From Gammaproteobacteria bacterium (GTDB lineage Bacteria > Pseudomonadota > Gammaproteobacteria > UBA6429 > Thiohalophilaceae), in contig JAPHRJ010000050.1 of assembly GCA_026196045.1 (NCBI GenBank), forward strand, positions 1 through 47,246: a stretch of 47,246 nt of DNA, given 5' to 3'. The notes below the pieces were generated by a model. It saw only the letters and a list, made by a program, of their open reading frames with translations. It made no database searches and was not told the DNA's origin. Below are positions 8,265 through 17,864 of this stretch, piece by piece (the first letter of the stretch is position 1; every line of letters begins with the position of its first letter). The translations under genes were made by a program, and so were the position numbers.

Positions 8265-8765
8265 CTAGCGTGACCAGTTCACACGAAGCATGATATCTTC
8301 GTTTGTGTATTCGTAATCCAGTTCGCCCTTATACGCATGCTGTAGTGCTTCACCAACACCACGAGCCAGATGAGCATCAGTAAAACTGTATACCACACAA
8401 TCTGCTCCTGCTTCACATCCCATTATCCGTTTAAGTGGATGCTCCTGCTTTTCCCTTTTCTCAATATTATTCACCAGACTTGTAATTTCTGTCTCATGCT
8501 CCTGGATAAAGTCACCGCGAATCGTCAGGAAACCAGCAGGCACCTTGTCTTTAATTCTAAGGCACGCCGGACAGAGTGTTGCATGTGCATCAGCTGGTGC
8601 TTTATCCCAGCTCCAGCGACCTTTATGGTAGACCGCATTGCATTCTGGGCAAACAGTTGGTTCTTTCAATTTTACTTTTGAATGATAGGGGTCATGATCC
8701 AGCTCACGCAGAAGATGATGATCGCCCTGACGAACAAAATTAGATTTTTTACCTGGACTAGTCAT
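8265..8765 (-). CDS. Zinc-ribbon protein, BCAM0308-like
   Basis: 166 residues. Two CxxC pairs (C39/C42 in CPECNAVYHKGRW and C65/C68 in CPACLRIKDK) form a probable zinc ribbon, followed by a mixed alpha/beta part with GEALQHAYKGELDYEY. The order and spacing remind me of the uncharacterised BCAM0308 family, in which the CPxCxAVYxxGRW string is typical; this naming is from memory. No enzymatic motif is visible. A strong GGAGGTTCG ribosome site precedes the start. Function unknown; nucleic-acid binding is possible from the zinc ribbon and basic residues (inference). Confidence 0.6.
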   Translation of the reverse strand: MTSPGKKSNFVRQGDHHLLRELDHDPYHSKVKLKEPTVCPECNAVYHKGRWSWDKAPADAHATLCPACLRIKDKVPAGFLTIRGDFIQEHETEITSLVNNIEKREKQEHPLKRIMGCEAGADCVVYSFTDAHLARGVGEALQHAYKGELDYEYTNEDIMLRVNWSR

Positions 8766-9007
8766 ACGAACCTCCGCCTTAAAATTATTTAAACCTTCAT
8801 TTTAAGTATATGGTTGGCTACTCTGATTATCTATCTCAAAATAACAACTTTATCTGAAAACCTCATAACCTTTTTTAATAATGCTTGCTAGTAGCAGTAC
8901 GCATAAACACTCTCTATAAACCATGGCTATAATTATTTCACACTAAATTACTAATGCTATAAAAAATATAAGTTAAAATTAATAATACACTCTCATGGAA
9001 TAACATC

Positions 9008-10288
9008 ATGACTGATAATATTAGATTTGATATAAGAAACACCAGTCTTGCTGAACAAGGAACACAACGTATCAACTGGGCATTAGCGGAAATGCCTGTA
9101 CTACAAAACCTTAAAAATCATTTCAGTAAGGACCGACCACTATTGGGTATTCGTATTAGTGGCTGCCTCCATATCACGACCGAAACCGCCAACCTTGCTC
9201 GTACGCTTAAAAGTGCCGGTGCAGATGTGGTACTTTGTGCCAGTAACCCTCTCAGCACTCAGGATGATGTCGCCGCCGCACTGGTTGTTAATGACAACAT
9301 TCCTGTGTTTGCCATACACGGTGAAACAACCGAGAAATATTATCAGCATATTCATGCTGCACTGGATCATAAGCCGGTCATTACCATGGATGATGGAGCA
9401 GATCTGGTTAGTGAAATTCATAAAACAAGACAGGAGTTAATCCCAGCCATGCTGGGTGGTACAGAAGAAACGACAACCGGAGTGATTCGTTTACGTGCCA
9501 TGGCGGCCGATGGTGCCCTTAAATTTCCTGTTATTGCTGTTAATGATGCCATGACTAAACATTTTTTCGATAACCGTTATGGAACCGGGCAAAGTACACT
9601 GGATGGAATAATTCGAGCTACCAATGTCCTGTTAGCTGGAAAAACCTTCATTGTGGTTGGTTATGGCTGGTGTGGTCGAGGCATTGCCATGCGTGCCAAA
9701 GGCCATGGAGCCAGAGTTGTGATCACCGAAGTCGATCCATTAAAAGCTCTGGAAGCATCTATGGATGGTTTTCAGGTCATGCCATTACTTGAAGCGGCAA
9801 AGATTTCTGATTTTATTATTACGGCCACTGGTGACAAGCATGTCGTCGATTTAAAACACATGCAGGTTATGAAAAACGGCTGTATCCTGGCCAATTCCGG
9901 GCACTTTAATGTAGAAATCAATATCCCTGCACTGGAATCATTATCAGTCGACAAACAGCGTCCACGCCCTTCTGTAGAAGAATATACCCTGCGTGATGGC
10001 CGAAAGATTCGTTTACTTGCAGAAGGCAGACTGGTTAACCTTGCTGCGGCTGAGGGTCATCCTTCTACTGTCATGGATATGAGTTTTGCAAATCAGGTTT
10101 TATGTGCAGTTTACCTTGCTACAACAAGACATAAAGACAAGGGCACGCTATCCAATACTGTGCATAATGTACCAATTGACATTGATCAGGAAGTTGCACA
10201 ATTGAAACTCAAATCAATGGGAATTCGTATAGACAAATTAACAAAAGAGCAGCAAGCTTATCTCTCATCATGGGATGAAGGAACCTGA
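9008..10288 (+). CDS. ahcY: Adenosylhomocysteinase (S-adenosyl-L-homocysteine hydrolase)
   Basis: A 426-residue NAD-dependent cytosolic enzyme splitting S-adenosylhomocysteine into adenosine and homocysteine. Conserved parts include [12 protein letters not shown] with the active-site His (H55), the [10 protein letters not shown] loop, [21 protein letters not shown] with catalytic Lys and Asp, and the NAD motif GYGWCGRG at about 218-225. It lacks the ~40-residue insertion of many bacterial and eukaryotic enzymes, so it belongs to the shorter type also found in archaea and Thermotoga. The upstream 240 nt are AT-rich and carry no recognisable SAH riboswitch. No methionine-cycle gene is adjacent. 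Confidence 0.93.
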   Translation: MTDNIRFDIRNTSLAEQGTQRINWALAEMPVLQNLKNHFSKDRPLLGIRISGCLHITTETANLARTLKSAGADVVLCASNPLSTQDDVAAALVVNDNIPVFAIHGETTEKYYQHIHAALDHKPVITMDDGADLVSEIHKTRQELIPAMLGGTEETTTGVIRLRAMAADGALKFPVIAVNDAMTKHFFDNRYGTGQSTLDGIIRATNVLLAGKTFIVVGYGWCGRGIAMRAKGHGARVVITEVDPLKALEASMDGFQVMPLLEAAKISDFIITATGDKHVVDLKHMQVMKNGCILANSGHFNVEINIPALESLSVDKQRPRPSVEEYTLRDGRKIRLLAEGRLVNLAAAEGHPSTVMDMSFANQVLCAVYLATTRHKDKGTLSNTVHNVPIDIDQEVAQLKLKSMGIRIDKLTKEQQAYLSSWDEGT

Positions 10289-10308
10289 TAAAGAACAATG
10301 TAAATCGA

Positions 10309-10773
10309 TTAAACTAACATCTCAGGTCGAATCATGCCGCATACTTGCCAGTTATTATTATCACTACGCTCCAGACAAACCAGCGTCCCAGGCTGGAATG
10401 CAAGCAGCGGCTGATTTTCATCATTTACTACTAACATAGAGACCAGCTTTGCCAGAAAAGGGAGATGTCCAACAATCAGGGTATTTTGATCCCAGCTTTC
10501 ATGTTGCCAGGCAAAGGCCTTTGGATCGTCATTGGGATTAATCATATTCGACACTTCAGGCTCAATAGTGGGAACAAGTCCCTTGTTCAGAATCTCAGCG
10601 GTCTGTTGGGCACGTAATTTTCCACTATGCAGGATCCGTTCAATCGCGATATTCTTTGGTTTAAGGAATTCGGCTAGTCGAGTAATTTCAGCAACACCTT
10701 TCTGACTGAGGGAACGCGAAGCGTCCTCCTCAGCCGTATGGGCTTTACCATGTTGTAGCAGGTACAGTTTCAT
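10309..10773 (-). CDS. sixA: SixA-type phosphohistidine phosphatase
   Basis: 154 residues of the histidine phosphatase superfamily. It starts MKLYLLQHGKA, with the catalytic QHG in place of the usual RHG (as far as visible, position 2 of the triad is conserved H), then SLSQKGVAEI and HSGKLRAQQTAEIL, and the second active-site His in VGHLPFLAKL. Its short size and motif set fit SixA, which removes phosphate from histidine residues of phosphotransfer proteins. It lies 27 nt downstream of the HPF/cold-shock fusion gene on the same strand. The Gln replacing the first Arg of RHG is a mild oddity but is also seen in SixA-like proteins. Confidence 0.8.
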   Translation of the reverse strand: MKLYLLQHGKAHTAEEDASRSLSQKGVAEITRLAEFLKPKNIAIERILHSGKLRAQQTAEILNKGLVPTIEPEVSNMINPNDDPKAFAWQHESWDQNTLIVGHLPFLAKLVSMLVVNDENQPLLAFQPGTLVCLERSDNNNWQVCGMIRPEMLV

Positions 10774-10800
10774 TAACTTAACGTTTAATTTTCTGCTGCA

Positions 10801-11373
10801 TTATTCAATGATGTGATGCTTACCAATCACATGCACCGTGCTTGCCTGAGGTCCATCATCACCGACTTCTTCACTAAAGCGAACTTCAGCACCTGCTTCC
10901 AGTGAATCAAGGTCACTGTTAACAATACTGTTGCGGTGAAAATAGATTTCTCTGCCATCAGGCGTCTGTATCCTTCCATAGTCTTCATAGGGGACCAGTT
11001 CAGATATAACTCCATGATGAGGAGCTTCATGCTTTTTGACTTTTCGACGTTGTTTTCGACCGAACTCCTGTAATTGCCTGCGTGCTGCACTAAAAGCATC
11101 ACGAACGGTAACATAAGGATCTTCATGGGCATGATGTTTATCAGGAGAACGGCTAACAACAATTTCATCACCTGGAACAGTGATATCAACTGTAACATGA
11201 TACAAATTACCTTTGTTATGATGGTCATGGGGGCGTTCAACCACAACCCGGCAACTCATAATCTGATCATAAAATTCATCCAGCTTCGCGACCTTTTCAC
11301 GAATATCGGCTTCCAGTGCTTCTGAAGGTGGAATATCACGAAATGTAATCTGCAGAGGTATTTTCATAAGCAT
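10801..11373 (-). CDS. HPF/RaiA ribosome-associated domain fused to a cold-shock domain
   Basis: 190 residues in two parts. Residues 1-115 resemble the ribosome hibernation factor fold: a beta-strand start (PLQITFRDIPPSEALEADIREKVAKLDEFYD), a histidine-rich loop, and a helix DAFSAARRQLQEFGRKQRRKVK. Residues 120-190 are a cold-shock/S1-like OB domain (GVISELVPYEDYGRIQTPDG, then IYFHRNSI with the RNP-like FH motif). Such HPF-CSD proteins would bind ribosomes and single-stranded RNA during stress or stationary phase (family knowledge plus inference). The gene follows the slipin/NfeD pair and precedes sixA, all on the minus strand. Confidence 0.8.
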   Translation of the reverse strand: MLMKIPLQITFRDIPPSEALEADIREKVAKLDEFYDQIMSCRVVVERPHDHHNKGNLYHVTVDITVPGDEIVVSRSPDKHHAHEDPYVTVRDAFSAARRQLQEFGRKQRRKVKKHEAPHHGVISELVPYEDYGRIQTPDGREIYFHRNSIVNSDLDSLEAGAEVRFSEEVGDDGPQASTVHVIGKHHIIE

Positions 11374-11421
11374 ATCCCTAAGGGTTATTTTACTAGACTA
11401 AATATAACTGTAGTATTTATT

Positions 11422-12171
11422 TTATTCTGTTTTCTTAATCAGGTTCTCAACCAGATCCATAGGTAAAGGAAATACAATCGTATTAGATCGTTCTCCAGCA
11501 ATTTCCGTTAATGTTTGTAAATACCGTAACTGCAAGGCCTGGGATTGCTTAGACAGGGTTCTTGCGGCTTCAAGTAATTTTTCAGCCGCCTGCATCTCAC
11601 CTTCTGCATGAATCACCTTGGCTCGACGAGTACGTTCCGCTTCAGCCTGTTTAGCGATGGCGCGTATCATGCTTTCATCCAGGTCAACATGTTTAATTTC
11701 AACATTAATAACCTTAATTCCCCATGCATCGGTTTGTTGATCCAGAATGTTTTGCACGTCGGTATTGAGCTTTTCGCGTTCGGCCAGCATTTCATCCAGC
11801 TCGTGTTGCCCCAGAACCGATCTCAACGTTGTCTGTGCAAGCTGGCTGGTGGCCATGTAAAAGTCTTCCACCTGAATAATCGCCTTGTCAGGCTGAATGA
11901 CTCGGAAATAAACAACTGCATTCACCTTAACGGAAACATTGTCACGTGAGATCACATCCTGACTGGGTACATCCATCACAATGGTTCTAAGATCCACTCT
12001 AACGATTTGCTGGATCAAAGGGATCACAATAATGAGCCCGGGACCTTTAACCTTCCAGAATCGACCCAGTAGAAAAATAACACCTCGCTCATATTCACGC
12101 AGAATTCGAATCGCGCTGACTAAAAACAGAATTACTACTATTGCAATAATATAAAAAGTATATGCCGTCAT
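11422..12171 (-). CDS. Slipin/stomatin-like SPFH membrane protein
   Basis: 249 residues. An N-terminal transmembrane helix (about 3-22) is followed by an SPFH/band-7 domain starting [14 protein letters not shown], with [33 protein letters not shown], then a coiled-coil region rich in Ala/Glu/Arg (about 170-220). This is a prokaryotic stomatin (slipin), organising membrane microdomains. It begins 2 nt after the end of the nfeD gene, matching the widely conserved nfeD-slipin operon. In archaea the NfeD protease cleaves the stomatin C-terminus; here the hydrophobic C-terminal stretch [12 protein letters not shown] could be the equivalent target (inference). Confidence 0.92.
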   Translation of the reverse strand: MTAYTFYIIAIVVILFLVSAIRILREYERGVIFLLGRFWKVKGPGLIIVIPLIQQIVRVDLRTIVMDVPSQDVISRDNVSVKVNAVVYFRVIQPDKAIIQVEDFYMATSQLAQTTLRSVLGQHELDEMLAEREKLNTDVQNILDQQTDAWGIKVINVEIKHVDLDESMIRAIAKQAEAERTRRAKVIHAEGEMQAAEKLLEAARTLSKQSQALQLRYLQTLTEIAGERSNTIVFPLPMDLVENLIKKTE

Positions 12172-12173
12172 TT

Positions 12174-13592
12174 TTATTCTCCTTCTTTTTCTGAAGATAA
12201 CAGGGGTTCAACCTTTAAGGTCAAACCATCAACACCTGTCACCCTGACCTGTTGATCTTTCTCCAGAACACTATCACTAATTGCATTCCAGCTTTCACTA
12301 TGAATAAACACTCTACCTTTGTGGTCAACTCCCTCGATAATACGACCAGCACTGCCTACCAGCTCTTCAAGTCCACTCACCACTTTTTTTCGACGTGCTT
12401 TGATGGCCATACCAATTACAAAAACAAATATCAGCACACTGCTTGCGGCAAATGTAACAATGATTGAGAGGTCAATCCCATAACCAACCACATCAGTGTC
12501 TATCAGGATAATAGAGCCAAATACAAAAGCAACAACACCACCAATCCCCAATATACCGAAACTGGGCTCAAAGGCTTCCCCTACCATCAGGGCAACACCA
12601 AGTAATATAAGTGCCATGCCAGCATAATTGATGGGCAGCAATTGAAATGAATACAAAGCCAGTAACAGCGCAATCCCACCAATGGTGCCGGGTATAATGG
12701 CTCCGGGATTAGATAACTCAAATATCAGACCATAGATTCCAATCAACATCAGAATATAGGCAATATTAGGGTTGGTAATCACACTGAGCAAACGACTACG
12801 CCAGTCCGGTTCAATCTGTTCAATAACGCGTCCACCAGTTACCAGACTATGTTGCTCACCCAGCACTTTCACTTTGCGGCCATCCAGTTTTTTTAATAAA
12901 TCAGGTACATTGTCTGCGATAAGATCGATAACATTTAATTCCAGCGCCTCACTCGCAGGCAGACTTGCCGCTTCTCTCACGGTTTTTTCAGCCCAGTCCT
13001 GATTGCGCCCATGCAGTTCGGCCAGTCCGCGAATATAGGCCACCGCATCATTAATCGCTTTATTCTTCATTGCACCATTAACCACTGGTACAGCAGATTC
13101 TTTTTTTTCTACCTTGCCATTCTGCTTGTCCTGACTTTTCTCTGGGCTCCTGTTCTTATCAGGGGAAGCTGGTTTTGGCAGCCCACCTATTTGAACCGGT
13201 GTTGCCGCACCGAGGTTAGTGCCTGGTGCCATGGCCGCAATATGGCTGGCATAAAGAATAAAAGTACCGGCACTGGCCGCTCGTGCTCCCGTAGGTGAAA
13301 CATAGCTGGCCACAGGTACCGATGAGTTGGTGATATTTTTGATAATAGCGCGCATGGAAGTATCCAGACCACCAGGAGTGTCCAGACGTAGTATGACCAG
13401 CTCGGCTTTTTGCTGATTGGCCTTATCCAGAGCGCGTTCAATATAGTCATGTGTGGCTGGGCCAATAGCATCTGCTACCGTAAGCTGGAAAATCTTACCG
13501 ACTGATGGGTTCTCAGCATAAGCGATATGCCATATAAAGCTGACCACTAACAATAACGGTAAAAATACAAATGTCCCTGCTCTTTTTGCCAT
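12174..13592 (-). CDS. nfeD: NfeD-family membrane serine protease
   Basis: 472 residues. A signal peptide (1-26) precedes a ClpP-like protease domain with [13 protein letters not shown], the nucleophile Ser in [11 protein letters not shown], and a candidate general-base Lys in the [16 protein letters not shown] helix. A hydrophilic Lys/Ser/Pro-rich insert (about 147-170) interrupts the protease domain. Four to five transmembrane helices (about 275-400) follow, then a C-terminal NfeD OB-fold domain (about 405-470, [22 protein letters not shown]). This is the full-length type (NfeD1b). It would face the periplasm and act with the slipin encoded immediately downstream in membrane-protein quality control. 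Confidence 0.92.
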   Translation of the reverse strand: MAKRAGTFVFLPLLLVVSFIWHIAYAENPSVGKIFQLTVADAIGPATHDYIERALDKANQQKAELVILRLDTPGGLDTSMRAIIKNITNSSVPVASYVSPTGARAASAGTFILYASHIAAMAPGTNLGAATPVQIGGLPKPASPDKNRSPEKSQDKQNGKVEKKESAVPVVNGAMKNKAINDAVAYIRGLAELHGRNQDWAEKTVREAASLPASEALELNVIDLIADNVPDLLKKLDGRKVKVLGEQHSLVTGGRVIEQIEPDWRSRLLSVITNPNIAYILMLIGIYGLIFELSNPGAIIPGTIGGIALLLALYSFQLLPINYAGMALILLGVALMVGEAFEPSFGILGIGGVVAFVFGSIILIDTDVVGYGIDLSIIVTFAASSVLIFVFVIGMAIKARRKKVVSGLEELVGSAGRIIEGVDHKGRVFIHSESWNAISDSVLEKDQQVRVTGVDGLTLKVEPLLSSEKEGE

Positions 13593-13765
13593 TTTTACGA
13601 TTCCCTGTGACTACAGTATTTTAAGCATAGCCCAAAGCAATAGTATTGTTCAGAAAGCAAATAACTAATTTTTACTCCTGTCTAACTATATGAAATGTCA
13701 TGACTATTTTACTGAATTTCAGGCCTTCACTCTGGCCATGCTACGCTTAAATAGGACAGACTAAC

Positions 13766-14476
13766 GTGCGACAAAATATGATGACCATTTCACGTCTAAG
13801 TATTTTCCTTTTTGGACTGATGAGTATTCTTGCCTGTGAAGGTGTTGAATTTGAGTCTCAGGAAGAACTGGAAGCCTGGTTCTATGATGACAGTGATACC
13901 AGTTCCGGTAGGGTCAGTGGGGGTGAGCTGGTATTTGTTTCACCAGATAAACCGGAAACCATTCTACATTCCAGAAACCAGTTTACAATTAACACGAAGA
14001 GTATCGACAACGGCTGGGTTGTATTACAGCAGTGCTATGCCAACCTCACGCCTCAAAAAGAGTCTCAGGTTGTCTACCAGTACAAATATATGCGCAAACT
14101 GACTATTGTATCCTCTCATCAGATTGGGAGTTCCCGGGTAGAAGGACAAACTGTACAACTAAACGATATTCAGAGTAATGCCGAACTCTGTGTCAACGCT
14201 GAGGTACGTATTTTCTATCAGAACCCGGATAAGAGTTTTACTCTTGTCAGTGGACCCTACCATCTGAAGTTCCTCGATGGCTATTATCCTATGCATCTCA
14301 GTTTCACTGTAAACTTCCCGGCCGGTCAACTACAGTTTACAGGTCTAGAACCCAACCATCCTCAGGACATGCCAGCACAATTTCAGGCTGGGCAGGTCAG
14401 TATCGACACATATTTTGAAGGGAAGTTAACAATTAAAATGAACTTCAAGAACCTAAAAAATAATCAGAAAAAATAA
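13766..14476 (+). CDS. Putative lipoprotein of unknown function
   Basis: 236 residues not recognised as a known family. The GTG start at 13766 has AGGACAG just upstream; an ATG four codons later is an alternative. A hydrophobic leader ends SILACEG, which fits a near-standard lipobox with the lipidated Cys at residue 24. The mature part is beta-rich, with Cys residues in QQCYAN and AELCVN that could pair in the periplasm, and no enzymatic motif. It stands alone between two minus-strand operons and was probably transcribed from its own promoter in the preceding 170 nt, where I could not pick a convincing one. Confidence 0.6.
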   Translation: MRQNMMTISRLSIFLFGLMSILACEGVEFESQEELEAWFYDDSDTSSGRVSGGELVFVSPDKPETILHSRNQFTINTKSIDNGWVVLQQCYANLTPQKESQVVYQYKYMRKLTIVSSHQIGSSRVEGQTVQLNDIQSNAELCVNAEVRIFYQNPDKSFTLVSGPYHLKFLDGYYPMHLSFTVNFPAGQLQFTGLEPNHPQDMPAQFQAGQVSIDTYFEGKLTIKMNFKNLKNNQKK

Positions 14477-14498
14477 AGCACAACTATATCACCCTTAC

Positions 14499-15113
14499 TT
14501 ACTCATTCAGTATAGTTGCAAGCTGCTGGTTAAAATCATCCCTGTCCACATACAAAATCGCCTGCCAACCCCTGGAACGAGCCCTTTGTATGTGACCCTC
14601 ATTATCATCCACAAATAGAATAGAGGATGGTGATATCTGTAGTCGCTCAGCAATATCATCAAACAGAGATGGATCCTGTTTACCTTTTCCCATGTAATAG
14701 CTGTTATAAATATGATCAAATCTATCCATAAAATGATAGATTTGATCCAGTTCATCAAGCCAATGAGTCTGGTCACTGAGGATACCGACAATATAGCCCT
14801 CGTTATGTAATTGGCTGACACAGTCCATCATCCAGTCACGTACAACAAACCGATCCATACAGTATTTGGTGAGTATGTCATATTCACCACTTAAACCTGT
14901 ATTTTCACGCATTAACTGCCAGAAATCATGGCCCGTGCCAGTACCAAGAACAAACCCTGAATCATATACGGCCTGCATGCCTTCATGGACAATAATTTCT
15001 GTATCCAGTCCCTGTTCGACGGCAAGCTGGATTAAGCCATCCCGAAAACCCTCATCAGCAATTACACCACCAAAATCAAACAGCACCGCATGAATATTTT
15101 TATTTAACATCAT
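14499..15113 (-). CDS. HAD-superfamily hydrolase
   Basis: 204 residues with the HAD motifs in order: motif I DFGGVIADEG (Asp nucleophile, second Asp replaced by Gly-Gly-Val as in many YihX-like members), motif II LSDQT, motif III Lys in KGKQDPSLF, motif IV FVDDNEGHI. A helical cap lies between motif I and II (subfamily IA). It resembles the YihX/alpha-D-glucose-1-phosphatase-like group. Substrate is unknown. It lies 31 nt downstream of a metallophosphoesterase gene on the same strand, so they are likely co-transcribed phosphatases. Confidence 0.85.
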   Translation of the reverse strand: MMLNKNIHAVLFDFGGVIADEGFRDGLIQLAVEQGLDTEIIVHEGMQAVYDSGFVLGTGTGHDFWQLMRENTGLSGEYDILTKYCMDRFVVRDWMMDCVSQLHNEGYIVGILSDQTHWLDELDQIYHFMDRFDHIYNSYYMGKGKQDPSLFDDIAERLQISPSSILFVDDNEGHIQRARSRGWQAILYVDRDDFNQQLATILNE

Positions 15114-15144
15114 TACCTTTAAATAATTTTACTTTTTGAATATC

Positions 15145-15783
15145 TTAGTTATTCTGGTTAACTTCATGGGTACCCCAGTTCCAGGATTTTACCATTTCCT
15201 GATCAGGTAACACAAAAAACTCAACACTCATCTCTGGCAAGGTGAGGATACCGTAAACATTATTAAAACAGGGACTACCTGGATTAATGACCAGTGTATT
15301 TCCAAGCTGCTCGGCATAAACCTGGTGGGAATGTCCCACCACCAGAACATCAGGTTCAAAACTTTTAAGTTCTTCCTGCCAGATCCGTTTTTGTTCCTCA
15401 ATAAGCACACCGTTTTTATCAAGTAGTTTAATTCCATCTCGGTCATGATCTGGTGGTCGTGAATGAACTAAATATACCTGTATTCCTTCAAAAGTAAATT
15501 CAAGAAATGACGGTAGCTCTGAAATCCATATTTCTGATTCAGTGAGGTCTACCCCCTTATTTTCCTGCTGTAGAAGATGCCACCGATCATGATTACCTAT
15601 TATCGTTTTACACTGGTATTGAATGAGTAGTTGAACGCATTGTTCAAGGTCTTCACCATAGTCTGCAATATCCCCGGTACATAAAATAAGATCTACACTC
15701 TTCTTATGTAAACTCGACAAGGCTGTCTGTAATTCATTCGGATGGGAATGCACATCACCAATAAGACCAATTTTTGTTGTCAT
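15145..15783 (-). CDS. Metallophosphoesterase, YfcE/MJ0936-like
   Basis: 212 residues of the calcineurin-like fold. The dinuclear metal-binding motifs are visible: GDVHSHPNEL (D-x-H), GDIADYGEDLE (GD), GNHDRW (GNHD), VHSRPPDHD, and the final GHSHQV (GH-x-H). The compact size without extra domains suggests a small phosphodiesterase or phosphatase of the YfcE type; the substrate cannot be told. It is the first gene of a two-gene unit with the HAD hydrolase. Confidence 0.88.
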   Translation of the reverse strand: MTTKIGLIGDVHSHPNELQTALSSLHKKSVDLILCTGDIADYGEDLEQCVQLLIQYQCKTIIGNHDRWHLLQQENKGVDLTESEIWISELPSFLEFTFEGIQVYLVHSRPPDHDRDGIKLLDKNGVLIEEQKRIWQEELKSFEPDVLVVGHSHQVYAEQLGNTLVINPGSPCFNNVYGILTLPEMSVEFFVLPDQEMVKSWNWGTHEVNQNN

Positions 15784-15898
15784 ATGCTTATCATCTATAG
15801 ATAAATAATATTCAATTCATATTAGGTAATATATAACATTCACAATCATTTGCACTATTTCCAATTCGGGCATAAGCTTATAGATGCATAATATATAT

Positions 15899-15925
15899 TC
15901 TGACTCAGAAAATTATCGAGTCAGA
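15899..15925. promoter_or_regulatory. Inverted repeat upstream of the DksA-like gene
   Basis: A perfect 8-bp inverted repeat, TCTGACTC (15899-15906) and GAGTCAGA (15918-15925), with an 11-nt AT-rich centre, about 90-115 nt before the start of the DksA-like gene. It has operator-like geometry; the cognate regulator is unknown. It could also be a short hairpin. Confidence 0.3.
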
Positions 15926-16015
15926 TAGCAACTGAAATGTTACTGAAATATATCTGGGGTTAGCTCTAAACCTCAGGGATCCTCAATACGCATTAACTAA
16001 CAGGAGGAATCCGCT

Positions 16016-16423
16016 ATGTCAGCCCAATCTGCTCCCATTAGCGAAAATGATATCCGTGAATATAAACAGGCATTAACTACACTCTATAAAGCCTTACGTC
16101 AGGAAGTATCCAGAGAGTTGCTCAAATCGGATGAAGAACATTTTGTTGATCTAGCCACTCAGGTTAATGATATTGCCGAGAGATCGGTAGCTGACCTTCT
16201 GGTAGATATTAACCTTGCCCACATTGATCGGCATATTATAGAAATACGTGCAATTGAAAACGCGTTGATTCGACTACAGGAAGGAAAGTATGGTCTCTGT
16301 AGTGACTGTGAACAGGCTATTCCCGATGCGCGCCTTAAAGCAAACCCGGCTGCACAACGTTGTCTGGATTGCCAGAAAGTTCATGAACATCGCTATGCCC
16401 AACCTGGGCATGCCAGTATTTAA
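16016..16423 (+). CDS. DksA/TraR-family zinc-finger protein
   Basis: 135 residues. A long N-terminal helix pair (about 10-85) is followed by a C4 zinc finger with C95, C98, C116 and C119 (LCSDCEQAI...RCLDCQK). The architecture equals DksA-like secondary-channel regulators of RNA polymerase. The acidic pair at the coiled-coil tip that DksA needs (DxxDxA) is not clearly present: only VNDIAERSVAD and LLVDINLAH are near. The regulatory mode is therefore uncertain. A strong AGGAGGAAT ribosome site precedes the ATG. It is a monocistronic gene with a hairpin just after the stop. Confidence 0.85.
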   Translation: MSAQSAPISENDIREYKQALTTLYKALRQEVSRELLKSDEEHFVDLATQVNDIAERSVADLLVDINLAHIDRHIIEIRAIENALIRLQEGKYGLCSDCEQAIPDARLKANPAAQRCLDCQKVHEHRYAQPGHASI

Positions 16424-16426
16424 ATA

Positions 16427-16464
16427 GGTGATGATGGCTACTTAATAAATTAATCATCATCGCC
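16427..16464 (+). terminator. Hairpin after the DksA-like gene
   Basis: A 9-bp stem with one G-T pair (GGTGATGAT, 16427-16435, with ATCATCGCC, 16456-16464) starts 3 nt after the stop codon. There is no T-run behind it on the plus strand, so it is a weak terminator or an RNA-stabilising hairpin. Confidence 0.35.
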
Positions 16465-16485
16465 ATTGCCAGAAAATAAAGATAC

Positions 16486-16617
16486 TCAGGATATGGCCTG
16501 GCGCCAGTACACTAAATGCCAATGTAATAAGGAGATGGACAACTCGCCATTTTTTTTCATCAGTTCCAGTGTGTCCGCATCCCAGAATATTTCCCTGTCT
16601 ACCTGAGTTTTACTCAT
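16486..16617 (-). CDS. Possible small protein downstream of the flavin reductase gene
   Basis: An open frame of 43 codons beginning MSKTQVDREIFWDADTLEL and ending WRQAIS, with AAGGG close to the ATG. The frame is open further upstream without an ATG, back to near the end of the reductase gene, so a longer version could start at an alternative codon. No family is recognised. It occupies an otherwise empty 289-nt gap and reads co-directionally with the reductase gene. Coding status is uncertain. Confidence 0.25.
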   Translation of the reverse strand: MSKTQVDREIFWDADTLELMKKNGELSISLLHWHLVYWRQAIS

Positions 16618-16712
16618 ACCCTTTTGAGAAAATCCTTTTTTCTTTGAGGCCAATTGCCTGCGGGAACGATCCAGCAGAAATTTACCTGTTAAACCGCTGA
16701 TAACATTTATAT

Positions 16713-17864
16713 TCAGGCAGATATCTTAATATTTGTTTTGGGAATAGAAACACAGGCCAGGAAGGTTCCTTCTTCCAGATCCAGATCAGGCTCCTGGTTG
16801 TATTCTACTTCCCCTTCTTCCAGAACGGACTCACAGGTGCCGCAACTTCCTGCACGACAGCCAAAACTGATATCAATACCATTAGCTTCAGCAAACTCAA
16901 GCAAACATGAAAAAGAAGGATCCCAGTTCAGACTTTTACCTGATTTAGTAAAAGTAACGATTAAAGGCTCTGTTTTTTCACCTGCTGTTGTTTGTACCGA
17001 TTTTTCATGGCGAATCACCGTTGCAGGGCCAAAGGACTCATAATGAATGCGTTGTTTGGGAACGCCCCAGTCTTCCAGTGCAGGGACAATGCTTTCCATC
17101 ATGGGCTTTGGTCCACAGACAAAAAACTGAAAAGTTTTTAAAGGGAGTAGTGCTCGAAGCAGATTGATATCAATTCGGCATTTATGCTGATAGTCCCTAT
17201 CAATAACATCTCCTTCATCTGGCTGGCTATAACAGACATGAAGATTTACATTCCCGTGTTTTTCAGCAATGTCTTCAATATGGTCTTTTAGCACATGCTC
17301 ATGGCCATTACGTACTCCATAGAAAAACCATATCTCACGTTTGGGATCGTCCTTCAATGCTGCATGTAAAATACTCAGCATCGGCGTGATGCCAATACCA
17401 GCAGAAATGAGCACTAATGGCTCGGTCATTTCGGGAGCCAGATAAAAATGACCTGCTGGTGCTCTTACTAATAAAACATCTCCTTCATTGATCTGATCAT
17501 GTAAAAAAGTAGATGAAATACCTGAAGGTAGATCTGGCATATCTTTTGGAGCAGGTATTTTTTTAACCGTAATTCGATAATATTCCGCCAGCGGCATTTC
17601 CGATATGGTATAGCAACGAATAACTTTTTTAGCCGACTGAGTTATCGTATCAGGGATATCAAATTCAAAGGTCAGATATTGCCCAGGTAAATAGGCCGGA
17701 AGTGGCTGACTATCTAAAGGAACAAGATAAAAGGAACAGGCTAACTGACTTTTATCCTCAAAACCTTTTCTATCGACCTTAAACTCACGCACTCCATCCC
17801 AGGCTGGTTGCTGTAGATGTACAGTTTGTGGTTTTGTTATTTTTATCTGTTTTTTCTCAGTCAT
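16713..17864 (-). CDS. NAD(P)H oxidoreductase with FAD, NAD and [2Fe-2S] ferredoxin domains
   Basis: 383 residues. An FAD-binding barrel (about 25-140) has the flavin motif RCYTIS. The NAD(P) domain (about 145-270) has LISAGIGITPMLSI and FFVCGPKPMMESI. The C-terminal plant-type ferredoxin (about 300-383) carries cluster ligands C336, C341, C344 and C371 (CRAGSCGTC...C). The layout matches Hcr-type hybrid-cluster-protein reductases and related electron-transfer reductases. It would pass electrons from NAD(P)H through FAD to its 2Fe-2S centre and on to an unknown partner. No hcp, globin or oxygenase gene lies nearby, so the partner cannot be deduced. Confidence 0.85.
   Translation of the reverse strand: MTEKKQIKITKPQTVHLQQPAWDGVREFKVDRKGFEDKSQLACSFYLVPLDSQPLPAYLPGQYLTFEFDIPDTITQSAKKVIRCYTISEMPLAEYYRITVKKIPAPKDMPDLPSGISSTFLHDQINEGDVLLVRAPAGHFYLAPEMTEPLVLISAGIGITPMLSILHAALKDDPKREIWFFYGVRNGHEHVLKDHIEDIAEKHGNVNLHVCYSQPDEGDVIDRDYQHKCRIDINLLRALLPLKTFQFFVCGPKPMMESIVPALEDWGVPKQRIHYESFGPATVIRHEKSVQTTAGEKTEPLIVTFTKSGKSLNWDPSFSCLLEFAEANGIDISFGCRAGSCGTCESVLEEGEVEYNQEPDLDLEEGTFLACVSIPKTNIKISA

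Noticed and set aside
8766-9007. SAH riboswitch before ahcY
   Set aside because: I looked for the conserved core typical of proteobacterial SAH riboswitches; the leader is plain AT-rich DNA without it.
10827-11246. 139-codon frame antiparallel/shifted over the HPF-cold-shock gene
   Set aside because: Methionine/isoleucine-rich shadow without motifs, fully inside a gene with clear domains.
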